A DNA stretch of 64,000 nucleotides from Anseranas semipalmata (Eukaryota > Chordata > Aves > Anseriformes > Anseranatidae). The stretch lies in assembly GCA_013399115.1 (NCBI GenBank), contig VXAA01000852.1, forward strand, positions 1 to 64,000. The letters run 5' to 3'. Below the pieces are notes generated by a model. It saw nothing but the letters and a program-made list of their open reading frames with translations, was not told the origin of the DNA and made no database searches. Shown here piece after piece: positions 10,885-25,800 of this stretch (positions are counted from its first letter, which is position 1; each line of letters begins with the position of its first letter). The position numbers were made by a program, and so were the translations under genes.

Positions 10885-13800
10885 TCAAAACCAGCTGCTG
10901 GAAGAATCAGATGCAGTGCTGAAAACCTGCCTGCACATGTTGGAGTTTTCTTGATGGAGAGGGTATTCACAACCTGCCAACAGTTCCGCTTTCCCTCTCC
11001 TTGCGGTGTACCGTCTGCCAGATGGTAGACTTTCATACTTGGTCACTGAATGCCTGTAAAGATACAACGTGGTGGTCTGGCATTAGCAAATTTATGCAAA
11101 ACTGTGCCCTGTAGGTGAGGCTGGAGACAAACACTTTACATAGATGGTTACACTGCCAGAACGTGTAGGTATAATCAGACAATGTTTTAGCATCTGCAGA
11201 ATAACAGATAATTAACAGATTCTTAGGACTTCCTGCAGATCCTCAAGTTCTTTAATTCCTCTCAGGCTTACCACCTTTTGGATCAGAATAGACTGAATGG
11301 AAATCTGGCACAGGCTCTGCAAATGTTATTGCCCTTAAGTCTTAGCAAATAGGGATTAGGAAGGTGTAGTAAACCAGGCTTTTCACATGGCAATGCAGTT
11401 ACTACTCTTTGGCTACTGGAAAGCATCTTTTACCTTACCATCCAGTTGTTTCGATCTCAGGAATGTTGATGTCTTAATGGTAGCATACAACAGTTGCAAC
11501 AACTACACACGCCAGGTACCTTTATCAACCACAGTAAATAGCAGATCATGAGGAAATCTTTCAAGTTCAGCTGTGTTGTGGCTATGCACTTACTCTTTCA
11601 ATAGTGGAATAGACAACTACTGCCGGCAGAGTTTCAGGTCACCATCAGAACTGATCAAATGCTCAGGACCAGTGTCCTGCCACAACAGTTAGTTGACTTG
11701 TAAAACCATATGAGAAAACTGGACAAAAGTGCACATTCAAAGCAAATTCAGTGATCTCAAAGTCCTTTCTGAATCTCAGCCTCAGTCCTTTTTGAATCAC
11801 CAGCATCTTGCTAACCCATTCTTCCCCATCCGGGTGAGGGACAGGGAAGAATGGGTTAGCAAGAGGCTGGTGTGCGTGACAACTTGCACTGCACCTGCTT
11901 GCGTTAGGCTGAAATTTGGCCTCTGTTGTTAATCTTTCATGGCTGTGAACACCAAAAGTTCCAGATAGAGCAGCTGGCTGGAAGGACACCTCATAAATTG
12001 TGTGCTCTTAGTTCTTACCTGAATGGAGACTCAACTCTGTCCATCTGCATACAGACTAAAAATGGGTACTGTGAAAACTGCACTGTGGAGATGAAGTCCA
12101 ATGTTGTTTCTACTTCCAAAGTGGTTTCCATGCCAGTTTTTATAAAGAAAGAATCCACCTCTGCATTACCAGCTATAAACATGGCTACCCTGCAAATAAA
12201 TTTGGGCATTACAGTTAGGTCAAAACACATCAAGAAAGAAAGAAATTGCAAACAGTCTTAGCATCCACATATTAAATCTGCCCCCAAAGGAGTCCATTTT
12301 TCAGATAAAGGTATACACATTCAGAAGAGACCAGTAGGAACTGGTATTTCCCAGGTGGAGAGGAAAAGAGAACTACCAATGTTCTCCCATACAGATAACT
12401 GTTCTTTAATTTTAGCTCAACTACAAGGTCTTTTATATTTAAATTCTTCTCACTGGGACTACCAGGGCTGAGGAGCCTGAGCTCTCTAAAGCTACAGCAC
12501 ACACTGGGGGTATCTCACCGGTTCTTGACGTTGGTTTTGGACTCCCTGTACCACAAGCTGAATTCCATCCCTCCCGAGATGTCAATGGCCAAGCCGCCTT
12601 GGAAGTCTGCGCTGGCCCTCGGCCCGGACTGCAGCTGAAACTCCTGGAGCCATAAGGAAACACAGGGATACCCTTGTTACTGACTGCAGACCTCACTGGT
12701 TTTCAAACTCCCTTCTGTGCTGCTGTCAGCAGGATCTGCTGGCAGGCCAGCTCCGTCAGAGTGAACTCCTCTCTGGAGCCCCAGCATTGGTGCAATGTGG
12801 TGTGGCTTCTTCAGCACACCCAAAAGTAGCACAAATTACATCTTCAGTGGCTGGCTGGCCAAGCCCATAAGCTAACACACCTTAATTGGCAATTTGCATT
12901 TAATGCATTTTCCATCAACCATCAAGCATGCTCATGGCTTCTTGAAACCTCTGTGGCTGGACTGGAAAGGCACCGCATGGAGTCAGTTTCAGAAGTGACA
13001 ATAGCTCCGGGTCACAGCAGCTCATTACTTTCAAGTTTTGACACACAGCCAAGATTTTAAAGTTCAGTCAGCTTGGCGATCTAACTCACTTTATAGTTGT
13101 CCTGCTTCCCTATGAACTAGTGGATTAATCCACTGTTTTACAAGAACCACCAATTCGGGAAAAGTTCATTCTGATCATGACTCTTGGATACAGGGCCACT
13201 TCTTCCTCTCTGCCAACTGGCTTTCTCCCACCCCCAGGGTTCTGTGCCTGTGGTATTCCCAGCACCTGTAAAGCTGTAGGCATTTGCAGGGTGTGTGAAT
13301 ACCTGATTTCTTCCCTCTTTTATGTCTGGGCATTATAAAAGTCTCTCTTTTCCTCCTAGCTATTCAGTAGCCCAGTGGTTCCAGCTAAGGCTGTCCCGAG
13401 ACTCAAGAAAGAAACAAGCTGATACAGTCCATCTTCCAAATCCCTATAGCAGGGAGTGACATTTGGTGAGGCTTTGTTCAGGGTTGAAGTTTTCCTGCCC
13501 TAATCGAGGACTTTGAGTACTATGGTGGCTGTATATGGTTACTTCACCTTTTAGGGTAAAGAAACAATCCCTGAAACAATCTCTTTGGTAGGGCCAATGT
13601 AGCAGTCAGTTGCTGCTGAACTAGGCTTGAGATTAAACGCAAGAATGCCGTGGGCTGGCCACAGTTTACAAATCCAGCACGTCCCCAGCAAGTGTGGACG
13701 CCGTGTGCTCTCATTTCTTATTTTCACCCAAGTAAAAAATCACGGGTTGGGAGTGTTGTCCTTCCAAAATTAAAGGCCATTTTTCTACTGACTGCGATGG

Positions 13801-16800
13801 GGGAAGGAATACTTTCTTACTTAATTAAAAAATACTTGTTGGTCTGTTTAGATGTGAAGATAAATGCCTGTTTTACTTTATTTTACTTCTCCTTTAATTG
13901 GGACTGAATTGGTCAGTTGTTGTTAATGACTGAGTAGGTAACAGTATACATTCTAGCAGAGACATGTACACACAACCAGAGGAGCAGATATTTTTAAATG
14001 CATTGTCAAATTGCACCTAAGAATATTAGAGCACTATTGGTGTACAATGGCTGCACAATTTAAGGCTTTAAAGGCTACTGAGAGTGAAGTCAAGTTTGTC
14101 ACTGAAACCGACAGAGAATCCAAGGAGCACTTGTCTTGTGTTTTACTAGCTCATCTATTTCCTTATTTAGAGCTCAGTCCCGTCCTTCGTCTCATGTGCA
14201 AATCCAGTCCGGGCTAATGGGAGGTGTAAATCACGGGGACCCAGCCTTATCAGGAGCAGTATTTTCCTGTCCTTTCCTATTTTAAGCTTTGTGTGTCATT
14301 TGCAGTGGAAAGTATGATCTGAAATATCGGAATTGGTAGTTGCTGTTTACCATGCTGACATGGGGTCTGTTTCAATAAAAAGAGTTTCTTTATGTATTGC
14401 ACTGATAGTGCTACTGTAACGCAGCACAGAGACTGCTGGAAAAGGGACTTCTTTGGGAACTGGCTATCTTCCACTGGGGTCTGGCATTCAAATGGTTTCT
14501 CTGACCTATTAATAAAGTATTTAATTTCTCTGTGCCTCTGGCAGGTGTGTTGCCTAGGAGAAATATTAACACTACTGAACTTTAACGCAGGTGACTTTAG
14601 AGTCTCAAGAACAGTTTTATGAGAGTTGTTTATTTTATAGAGGCAATTATAGCTTCTGGACTGTTATTCTTAGCCCTCAAACAGCATTGTGAGAACTAGC
14701 CACAGATGTAAAACACACTCTGACTTCAGTTTGTGAGGTTAGGGGAGAAAAGATGTTACAGACAGTGGGCGGGAGCATAAGCTTCAGCAGCAATACCATC
14801 AACTTGGAAATCACCTCTCTCTGAAATGTCCCTATTGGGATTATTGCAGTTGTAAAGTTAATGAAAGGAAGCAATTTTCCAGGGGAGGTTATTTGGTAGA
14901 TTTGACAAGTATAAATCAGTTTTGGTCTTGCTACGCAAAATGATCCTTATAAGCATCAAGGGGGGGGCGGGTGTCAGAACTTTTCCAAGATTTAAAAATA
15001 GCTTTTCTCAAAATCAGGCTGCACCGATGCAATAATTGCAAACCAAGTATTATGTCAGTTCTTTTCTGACAATTCATTTTTAAGCTCCTCTCTTGGCTTC
15101 CAAGCCATCCTTTTGGTGTTTGGTCTCAATTGCTCTGTCCATATCTTACACGTGTTTTTCACCTGTTCTGAAATCACATTGCGGTCAGCTGTGGCACATT
15201 GAGTTGTGGTACCACAGAGTGAGCACTGTTTCACATGCCCATTTTTCTTCTTTGGAAGAAGACAAATCCACATTTATCTTGGTTGCCTGTAGCATGAATT
15301 TGTAAAGCAGCTTATACTCTGAGCAAGCCTTAGCCAAGCTGGCCAGGGAAAGTGAAGGTGGTACTCAACAACCAAGAAGCTAATTTAATTATGGCTCTCT
15401 TGCACTGCTTTTCCTCTGTTCCAGTATTACGCCACATGCACTTCCAGTCTAACAATGTTTTCTGGTTCAGTTGTAGTCACAGTTAAAGATTTGACAGGTA
15501 GAAGCATTCTAATGAAGCTTAACTGGGTAATGTGTAAGCGTCCAAACACTGTAGATGTTGCTGCTGACCTGGAACGTTGATGTAAAACCATTCTTAGAAA
15601 AATGTGTTGTGTTTAAAAAGCAGCTCAGCCTGAAGCTGTTTTCGACAATGCTTTAAAAGTTTTTGCCTTTGCCGCACTAGAGGTAAGAACATGTGCCTTT
15701 TTGGTGGTAAACGCTCACTTTTGGTGGTGTCCACTGCTTGAATCCCAAAGAGCCTAGGCAGCAACCACGCTAGTGGTAACCCAAGAGAGAAAGCAGGGTG
15801 GGATCCCATCTAATCACAGGGCTGCCCAGGCTTCCAGAGAGTCAGTGTCTGACTGAAAATGATACACCCTGATATTGTTAAAAATGGCACACATGGTGTG
15901 CTCCAGACTTTTATGAGGTTCTCCAAAGACGAGGAGTAGAGAATCTGCTGTCTGGCAGAGCTCTCAGGGTGCTTGGCCAGCTGATTCTGCCAGGGTATGT
16001 ATGGAGCTTGGTGCACGCACAGCAGTTGGAAATATTTAGTTCTGTAAACACCATGCTCGTATGATCATCTTTCTCACCTCTGCAGTTTGTTTGTTAAATA
16101 GCTCATGGTAAAGTTTTTGCCCATAATCTGCGTGTGGGATTGTTGTTGGAATGAGCTCTGCTTTGCCAATTTGTGCACTACCTGGGAAGCCCTCAACTTA
16201 TGATACCATTGTAAAGGGGCTGAGCTGGGTTCAGGATGGGGTCAGCTGTCATGTGCAGGGGGTGTTTCTGTGTAATTTTGATCGGCATGGATTTTCTCAT
16301 CATCTGCTTTTGGCATTTTCTTTTGCGAAGATTTAAAGGGGAATCAACACCCATCTGTTAGGTAAAAGAAGGTCATCCTTCTGCAATTTCACATATGAAT
16401 GATATTGCCAACAACTGTCCCGAAGTCAAGCAGTTCTCTGAATGCTCCAGTTCATGGAGTAAAGTTTGAGCCTGCAGATGTTTCCTGAGCTGTGTTGCAG
16501 TTAAATCTATAAGTTCTAAGGTGATCCTTGTTTGGAAACAATCAGAACATCAAACCAAATGCTGGCCCTGCGCTTTAAGATGTCTAGACTTTTAGTCCTC
16601 TGATAATATATTATGTAGTTGGTTATATTTGTATATGAGTCTATATTTAAGCATAAAATGAACAGACCATTTGGGGTGACAATTGCATAAAAACTGTGTA
16701 ATCCCCATTTTAATTCCTGTTTTAGCCTGGCTATAGGCATGCGAAATTTGCACCTCTTAACATTGTTCTTTGAGAATTAGTGACCTGAGAAAGTGTGAGT

Positions 16801-19800
16801 ACCAGTGATTCATTCATTCACTACCTGACAGTTATTGCCTCATTGGATGTAAGGTCTCTGGACAACTTCTGAAGAGAAAAACTTAGGTGGTTACATGGGA
16901 CAGTACTGTCTTACAAGAAACTGTGGGAGAGGAGGCAATAGCTGATAGCAATATGAGTTTTCTACAGGAAACAGTTGGATTTGTTTTTGCTCAGTGTTAC
17001 TTTGTTTTCTAGAATGATACATGTTCTCACCTTTGTCCTAGATAACTTTTCATGTAATTTCATTCTCTTGTTTCATACTTGTGACTTTTCTATTGCTCCC
17101 ATAATAAGAGAAGCCTATGTAGCATTGATCAGATTTATCAACATTGGAAAAAGAGAAAATAAGATGCCCTGTATGGGAGAGCATCTGTGTTTAAGAGACA
17201 GAAAAACAAGCAAACAGTGTGCTATTAGTACCTGTGAGTAATCTGTCAGGAGGAGAAGTCCTTTCACCACGTTAATGGGATCTCCAGTTGCTGAGAGCAT
17301 TTTAGACATTAAATCGCCATAGCCTTGGAAAAATGTTACTGGCCTGAGCTGGACATCGAACAGAATGGCTGACATGCCAGCAAAGGAGTCCAGGTTTTCC
17401 TCGCCTTCATCGGCAGTTGCAGCTATTATGGACTCCAGACCTTGAGCTTCGATCACCACCTAAGAGGCAACAGTGATACAGAATCAATGAAAAAGCTCTG
17501 CCTGACCGAGGCTGTTAATGACCCTACAGGTTTTTTTAATGTCTAAGAGCCTAACTCTAATTTACTTAGTTGTAGAGGAAAAAGTATGAGGTTATGACTT
17601 ATGGGAACAAAGTAGAGCAACTAGAAAATTTGAAAATAAAATAATCTTACAGCATGTTTTTTTTTCCCTTTACATGATGGCAGAATTTGCCTACAAGCCC
17701 AAGCTTACTTTCCTTTCGATCACATTTTCCTTTATTCATATGACTGTTTGTCACAGACATTCAGGAGGAAAAAAAAAAAAAAAGATTTTTGGTGCAATTT
17801 TTATCCTGCAGAAATTTAGGAGGATTATAATATTGAAGGTACTTGCCAACATTCAGAAAATGCCAAAACAGAAGCATCTCGTTTAAATCTTTTTGACTCT
17901 TAGGTTTGAGCCAATCCTTGTATTTCCATTCTACGTTATACTTGAAACATGGGACTTGATTTTACAAACTCAGAGGGCTTTTATTAATTATATCAGATGA
18001 ACAACATATGCTTTAACCACAGACAGGACGTGGATACATCATATAATAAAACACCTGTCTTCTTGGTGAGGGCATACAAGTGCCTTATTGTCTGATGCAT
18101 TGTTTTTTTTCCTTTATTGGCATGTTCTCTGGCCAGTTCAGCAAACTTTATAGTCTTAAGCATTAGCTGAATTGATTTAGAAGTTGTAAGAGGAAGCCCA
18201 CGTATTGGCTTAGTTTTTAAGTACAGTGTGGCAGTTACCTGGCCGGCATGAAGTTGAGCATTTCTATCGAAAATATGGATGTTCAAGTTACTTCTCCTTA
18301 AAATGCCAGATCCTGAATAGAGGATGTCAAGGCTGTATGTGGACGATACATCAGGACCACCTTAATTAAAAAAGAAAGAAGGTACCTGTGACTAAACTAG
18401 TGGATTAATCAAATGTTTGGGAATACAAACAGGGTTATAAGGCAGTTTCCTGGTTACATACGTGTAATATAGCCAGAGTAGGCAGAAGAAGAGCCTGGCT
18501 TGGAGAAGCGCTCATAATTATGAGCGCGCATGTCCTTTAGAACTTGCCGAACTGTTTTGCTGTGGTATTTCAAAACAAACAAACAAACAAAACAGAGACA
18601 CAAAAATGTTATAGTGACAAATATATTACTCTTTTACAGAAACATCAAATCTGAGAAAGGGTGAATTTCCCAGGAGGAAAGATGCTCTCATTTTCCCACT
18701 AAAAAAAATTAAACTCATTCCTCTAAGCCTCCCCCACCCCAGAGCCTCTTCTCCAATTTGAGCTACTCCTGCAGTCATAGGTAGAAAGGCAAGCAAATAA
18801 AGGACTTGCTTGAAAATTAGTATTGTTGGGAAGAAGAGATATTTTGGTTCTTCTAGTACTGTGATGTTTAAAATTTTTCTTCATCATTGGTTCTTGAAAA
18901 TCTAAAAGCAAGGGCCTCACTGAACAGATAGAATTAAGATCAACAGAAGAAATTTCCTATAGTAATGCAAGTTGGATGCCTAATTTGCATTCGTACCTCT
19001 GAAAAAGTAACTAGCTGTTAAATGAATGTCATTGAAATGCACAGATTTATTCTGAAATATCAATACCTAAAAGTGGCACAAAGGTCAGGCATCCTCTTAT
19101 ACTGTTCTTAAATTTTACAGTAGTAACTAATGATAACCTGTGTTTGTTCACGTTTCTGCAAAGGAGTACAAAAGAACTGTATTTATTTATAGTGAATTTA
19201 ATGTACCTTGAAGGCATTTCAAACTGGAGGATATCCTGGATTATGGAGAGCATATACTTGTTCATTTCCAGAGGCAGTTCGCCTATGGAGAGCAGGATAT
19301 TTTTCACTTCCATGTAGGATGGGTTACTGTTTAAGATGATAGCAGCTGCTGTGGTTCGCACTGTCTTTTCATGGACTTTACGATTCTGGTGGTATATCCT
19401 GTTCATTGTTTTCTTCACCTGGTCAGGAAATAGATTAATCAGTCAGTACTCAACTCACATAGATGACTGGGCAAAGTACAGCTTGGAATCTCGTTTATAA
19501 CATCAGCTTAAGCTAGGTCCATAGCTAAGGCCAATGCATCAGGATATATTTTCAGCTCGCTGGTCTTCATGGTCCTTTTGGAATGTATGAGACATGTACC
19601 ACTTAGTGACCACATGGGGATGTGGGGCATCTGTTATGTTCTCTCAGCTGCAGTCCAAATACAGTCTTCCACGCTGATCATGACAGTGGGACTGTAAATA
19701 AGCAGGAGTACTAAGATCAAAATACTGTGTCAGTGATAAGATCCAGAGAAATATTTTCTTGACTGTTAAGGGAAGATTTATTAAGAAAAAAATCCCACAA

Positions 19801-22800
19801 ATTTCACTTTCTAGATAGTGCCTGCAGTGGTCCCACATCCCTGTGAAGGTTGTGACACACCTTTGTTACAGATAAAGCCATGGAGAACCACGGAGCCCCA
19901 GTGACAGGATGACCTCTGGCATGTGCATTGCCAGAGCAGCACCCTGACATGCCCAGTAGGTATGAAATGGGATGCAGGATAACGCAGCCAAGGCAGGACC
20001 TCTGCTATTCTGTGTCTCATCTCTTAGCTTTGGAGGCTGCAAGGTAAGATGCGGCTATTTCACCCTTTTGTTATGTCATGCATCTTCCCTGGCTATGTGA
20101 AAGCACAGGAAAGAACAGGGGTTACACAGGTTTCCATCTGTTTCTACTGATTCCCGTATGTCACAGAGGAGGCAGTGCCCTTGCAAAGGGAGCCCCAGTT
20201 TGCCCTGCAGACTTGCACGCAGCCTTTAATGGCTGCATCTGACTCTGGAGCCAAAGGCTGAGTAGCACTGGCAGATTGTAAACTGGGATTTGGCAAGCAG
20301 GCATGTATGGAGTTTTCTGGATAGAACTGAAGCACAGGTAATAACTTTCCGATGGAAAAAAACATATGTGGGGGCATCTTTAAGAGTGGGACTGACAAAT
20401 GTAATCTGTTTAGTTATACTTTGTTCAATACAGTCTCTTGCACTTCTTTTCTTGGGCAGTATATATTCTTACCTCGTTGGTGAGGAAAGAGGGATCGTAT
20501 CTCTGTAAGGCAGTGGCGGCAATATTGCTGATGTGCCCTTCTTCTGACTCGGCATACTTCAGAAGCAGTGGAATTGCTTCAGGAAGGAGTGCGTTCTTCA
20601 GTGCCAGCAGGTACATCCTCACATTGTCATCTTTCTTAGCCTTCTCCAGCCTACCTAGAATCAGCTTTTTGGCTTCCACAACAGCCTAAACAAAATCAAC
20701 AGCATGTTTAAGTGGTGGTCGTAATTCTACTCTCTCTCCCCTGAGAAACAGGAGCAGCAGGGCTGGGTTCTAGTACATTTTTGGTTCAGAGCATCATTGC
20801 ACAGGGCTAGTAAAGGTGTCCTTAATAAACTATATGTTGATGGCTTCCTTCAAACTATAACCTGTGGCCACAGTGACACGTGGTCTCATAGATTTATCAT
20901 TCACTTCACTGGGAAGATATCAGATTAAAGTATAAAGTTGGCAAAAAAGACAACATTATTAAAAAAAAAGTTTCACTGTCTATTAAACACAGGAGTTTAT
21001 GGGCTTATTTTAAAACAGGTAGGAATATGGTGCCTGTGTCTCTCATGCTCTCCCAGCAACAGCAGCAGGGTTCATTCACACATGTTGCAGACCAGATTCT
21101 GGCCAGCAGTGAACAGCAAATACTTACTGGAAGCTTGCAGCCTTCTCTGTCACACAGCTTTCTGATGAGCGCTCCCATGACAATGATGAGAGTTTCTCTG
21201 ATTTCTTCATTTGCGATATCACCCTTGAACTTAGACTGTTAGGCAAAAGCAACACTGTAAGTACTTCTGTCTAAATATGATGAACCACATGAAACTCACG
21301 TAGTGGGCCGAATGCCGTCACTTTCAGTGGATTTTAGTTCACAACAAAGGCAGTGATCACCTTAACAGCCTGGGCTCAGGCTAAGCAGAGCACTGCTTTA
21401 TCATTACACATAATAACTCAGTGCCATTTTTCCCTTGAGTTACATTCAGTGTCTCAAATAGTAGAACTCATTTTGCAGCCATGTTTTTGTTTTTGTTTTT
21501 AAAGTATATTAAGTGGTGACAGGACTTTGATAAGGCTTTGCAACCTTAATTGTTTTGCTAACACTCAGAATGATGTTTGTTTTCCACATAGTAGATGTTG
21601 GTAATATTTTACAAAGTAAATAGAGCTTCGGTCTGGACCTATGAATTTTGTGCGTTTCCAGGCTATATGCTCCTGGTACACTTAAGGGAAAGCCTGGAAG
21701 GGGTAAGGAAAGGAAAACTGGAAACAGTCCTTTTTTCTTCCCTTCCACCTTGACAGGGATGAGGCTTAAAAGTATTGACTCCATTGTATTCATTTTGCCC
21801 TTTGACTTACAGTTAAAGATTTCAGGAGCATTTCACTGGGATGAGAAGCAAATCCACAGGCATACAGGAATCGCTCCTGCAGAACAGAAGTACTTGCATC
21901 TTTAAAGTCAAGAAACTCCAGTATGGCTTCCAGCGATGCTGGGGTCTGAGCAGAAGTTATAGCGTCCACTATCTGCGGACTACGAAGACATGGAAATGAG
22001 CATATTATAATGAGCTTTCATTTTGTAAGGAAAATGCTGAAAGCGCTTTGCTGCATTTAGAAAGAAAGAAGCTAATGTGCTGACAGATCTGTTCTTAGCA
22101 GGTAAGAGACGGAATTTATTACCCTTGTTGGCAAAAACTGTGTCCCTGAATTCTTCCATCTCAAAATAGCAGATGGACTCCAGAAAGTATTCATATCCAT
22201 GGATAGAAATATTTGAATTTATGCAAATACAGGAAAAAAAATATTAAAAAACAGAACTGTCCAGAGCATTTTTAAGTTTACAGGGCAAGGTTGTAAATGG
22301 AAAAAAGTGTTTTACTTCTACAGAAAAGGTGGCAGCTAGAGGAAAAAAGGCTTCCACACTACCTGAATTACTCAAAGGTTTTACATCAGTTGTTAACAGC
22401 AGAGATATTTGCTTGAAAGATCCTGACTGTACAGTGGGACTCAGAAATGCTTTCTAACTCCCAAGTCTAGGTGCACATGCTGGTCATACCCAAACTCCAA
22501 TCTAAGGACAATAACCAGGCATCCCCTTCTCTGCTGTATTTCCATTTGAAGGAAACCAAAAGGCAAGTCAAGAACAAATTAAAGAATGTTTCAGAACAAG
22601 TAACTGGAATAAGAAACTTGGGCTAAGCTACAAAGCATGTTTGCCCTGCATTGTAGATATACTCTTAAGTGGCTTAATAATATGCTGCAAATATATTTTA
22701 TTACATAAACAAAACCTCCTTTTCCTGTAGACAGTAGTGAATACTGTTTTTGCATTGCTAGGACTTCACCAGTAGAATTGAATCTGTTTGCATGCAATTT

Positions 22801-25800
22801 GCCCTTCAGCGGGTTTAAGTAACTTAAACCTTTTCAAAGCTTGTTCATGATGACTTACAGGAGTTCTTTCTTTTCACTTCTAACAATCTGCAGTATCTCC
22901 TCTTTTGTAGCTTTTCTGATGTTCTGAATGAAGGACAAAAAGCTTCTTGCTGCTTCAGCTTTGGAAAGTTTTTCAGGATGCATATGTTCTTTGATGCTCT
23001 GCCAGTGTTCAGAAAGCTGCAAAATAATTCACATTACGGCAAATCTCTCAGATCATGGTTTCAGTTCTCAAAATCAGACTTACTAAATGCAGACATGTGG
23101 GCCAGCTATTGCTTAAAGTAGCTGAAACCCCATATATTGCTGATCCTTTAGCTAAGTATTATCTTATGATATTATTATATTATGATATCCCAGTACACAT
23201 ATCTTCAAGACCTTTCTATCTCTGTTTCTCTTCCAACACTTTAGTATTTTCTTAATAATGTACATTGCCTTAAATGCATTCTGTTTTGGAACAAAATGTA
23301 ATTATTTAGACTGTCACTGGAATAAGGTGACTTCTCTTGCAAATTTACTGTGATTTCTGGTGAATACGGTGTTTGCCTTCTGTTCCCATTTTCTTCTAAG
23401 TTAGTTTTTTTTAAAGTAGGAGATGCACAATCCCCATTTCATAAACTAATCATAAATTCTCACAAGATGGTAATTTTCTAAGTGGTTTGTTTGGATAGGA
23501 GTAAATGCCCCATAAGTAATTCAAATTTCTTATTCATAAACCTGCATAAGATGGGGAGGGATTTGTGGTTATTGTACAAAATGGTAGTTAAGGTATTAGA
23601 AAAGGTATCTGCTTCTTCATTTGTTGTTGCTATATTTATTCCTCATGCCATATTACTGACCTGAATGAGCCAACATGGTGCCAAACTACCTGTATCTGTC
23701 CTTCCAGCTACGCTCCCATAAGAAGCTGGTGCAGGTATTTTGACCTTTCCTCTCTCACTTGTCTTTGCCTCTGTTATCTTAAATTATCAAGAACATTCCT
23801 TGGTGAAAACTCAGCTGTTCTCTGCAGGAGTGTTTACTGCAGTTTTCCTGAGTGGGAAATAACACTAGCACCCATTTGACCTTTACTAAAATACTTCCCC
23901 TGTTCATGGGTTTTGTATTAGGCAATAAGACTTGAACCTGCCATCAAATAGAAGTATCATTCAGCAGTACAGAGTGCAACTTCCATCAACTGTAACAAAC
24001 AATAATTAGGCAACCATGATTGAGACATAGGATATTTCCTGGGGATTAATAACCAGCTGGGAGGAGCTCATGTTCTGAGGCACAGATGGGTCTGTTAACC
24101 TCAACTGGTGATTAGTGCTTAGGACCAAGGTCAGTGTGGCTATTATAAGCTGAAATTAGATAAACATATGGGGCACTTTCTATTCCCACTATTGAAGTTG
24201 CACCATAGCCCAGCAAAAATTCTCTAACTTCATTAATCCTTTATTTTCTCCTGTGCAGAGCCCAGTTCTGTGGGCTGCTCTTAGCTTGTTTAGCCTACAG
24301 CCTAGGGACAAGCAAGGAGAGAGATGTGAACTGGAGCCATCTCAAGCAAAAGAGAGTGGAGACCAATGTTCCTCTTTTGGGGGTGCTCTAACCACTCAAC
24401 TGCTACAAGGAGCAGCTGCCTTCCGCAGTGACCGTGACTTTAAAAAACAGCATCCACGGTTGAATTTCCCTAGGAGTCTTGTTCTCCTGATGTGAATGTC
24501 AGGCTGTTTGGACTGAAAAACCGAGGGATTCAGGCACACAGATGCCTGTACTGCCCCATGGCAACTCAGCCAAGCTCAGACAGGAATTGGGTTCCCTCTG
24601 ATCAGACCACAGCACTTCTGGGCACTCTGGGAAAATTCAAGCCAAACCCAGAGGCCCTAATTCAAGCAAGACTTGGTTTTGACTGTCAGTGCCTGTCGGC
24701 TGCCTTACCAGCCTACACAAAGGTCCCTTAGGTTAGGTGAGCCCAACCAGTGAGGCCAGATGGTACACAGAAGCTACGTGGATTGCTAGCAGAATTCCTG
24801 CAGCGCTGCACCCAAGCTCATCAGCCTGCCCTGCACAGGGTCTGCTACCTTCAGCACAGTGCTGTGAAATACAGCCAGAGCTGACTGCTGTGGGCAGTCA
24901 GGATGTCTCTCTGCTTCATCAGCATGGGCTTGAACAACATCTGGGTTGGTGTTTAGTTCCTCATCACTCTCTGCCTGCAAATCTTTCTCCTCCTGCTACT
25001 AAAAGTCATGTCAAGTAGATAAGGGAACATTCACAATGCAAATATTACTTGCTGTACTTTGAGGCACCTTCTCTTGTCAACTATTGCATGGCTTATCCTG
25101 TGGCTCTAGGTACACACAGCCCCAAGCCAAATTTTAAAAAGGTCTACACAAGACAGAACAAAAACACCTCCATTTCAGAAGGGGCAAGCATCTGTTTCTG
25201 TAGGAACCATGAGTATAAAAAAACAAACAAACTGTAGGAGCCATGAGCTCTTCTGAAAAGACCATATTTTATGATGGTGTCTAAACACAGAAATCCAGGT
25301 CTAAATTTAAATGTAGATGTTGGCCATAACCTCACAGAAGCTAGTGCTGCCACCTGTGAAATGGGGATAATAATGGTTATTTTACCAAATTCATAAAGCT
25401 CGAGACGAGACTTGTTACAATTTGAAAAGGATTTTGAAAACATAAAAATGTAGGGCACATCATGTCAGCGTGGCATTAATGCATACTATGATATATAAGT
25501 AACAAATGTTATGTTGCTGCTTTGGATACAGCATTCTGTTTATAGACCCCATCTTTTCATAGCAGTTACTGTAAAATACAGTGAGAAAGCAGGACTTCAT
25601 TCTCATCGTGCCATTAAGTTTATAGCTCAGCCCCCAGGCGGAGCTCTGGAATTATACCCTATGTTTGTTGTCATGGTCTGGAAATGATCTCTATAACCAT
25701 TATGACAAACTCAAATGACAAATTGGTCAGCACAAAACCTGATGGGCAGAGTCTGGGGAAGAGCAGCTGTCCCTGCTCTGTTTAAGACCCCTTGATGTTC

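Noticed and set aside
24253..24980. GC-richer segment in MTTP intron 7 open in several frames
   Set aside because: No splice-bounded exon, no similarity to a gene I know, and no definable repeat ends.
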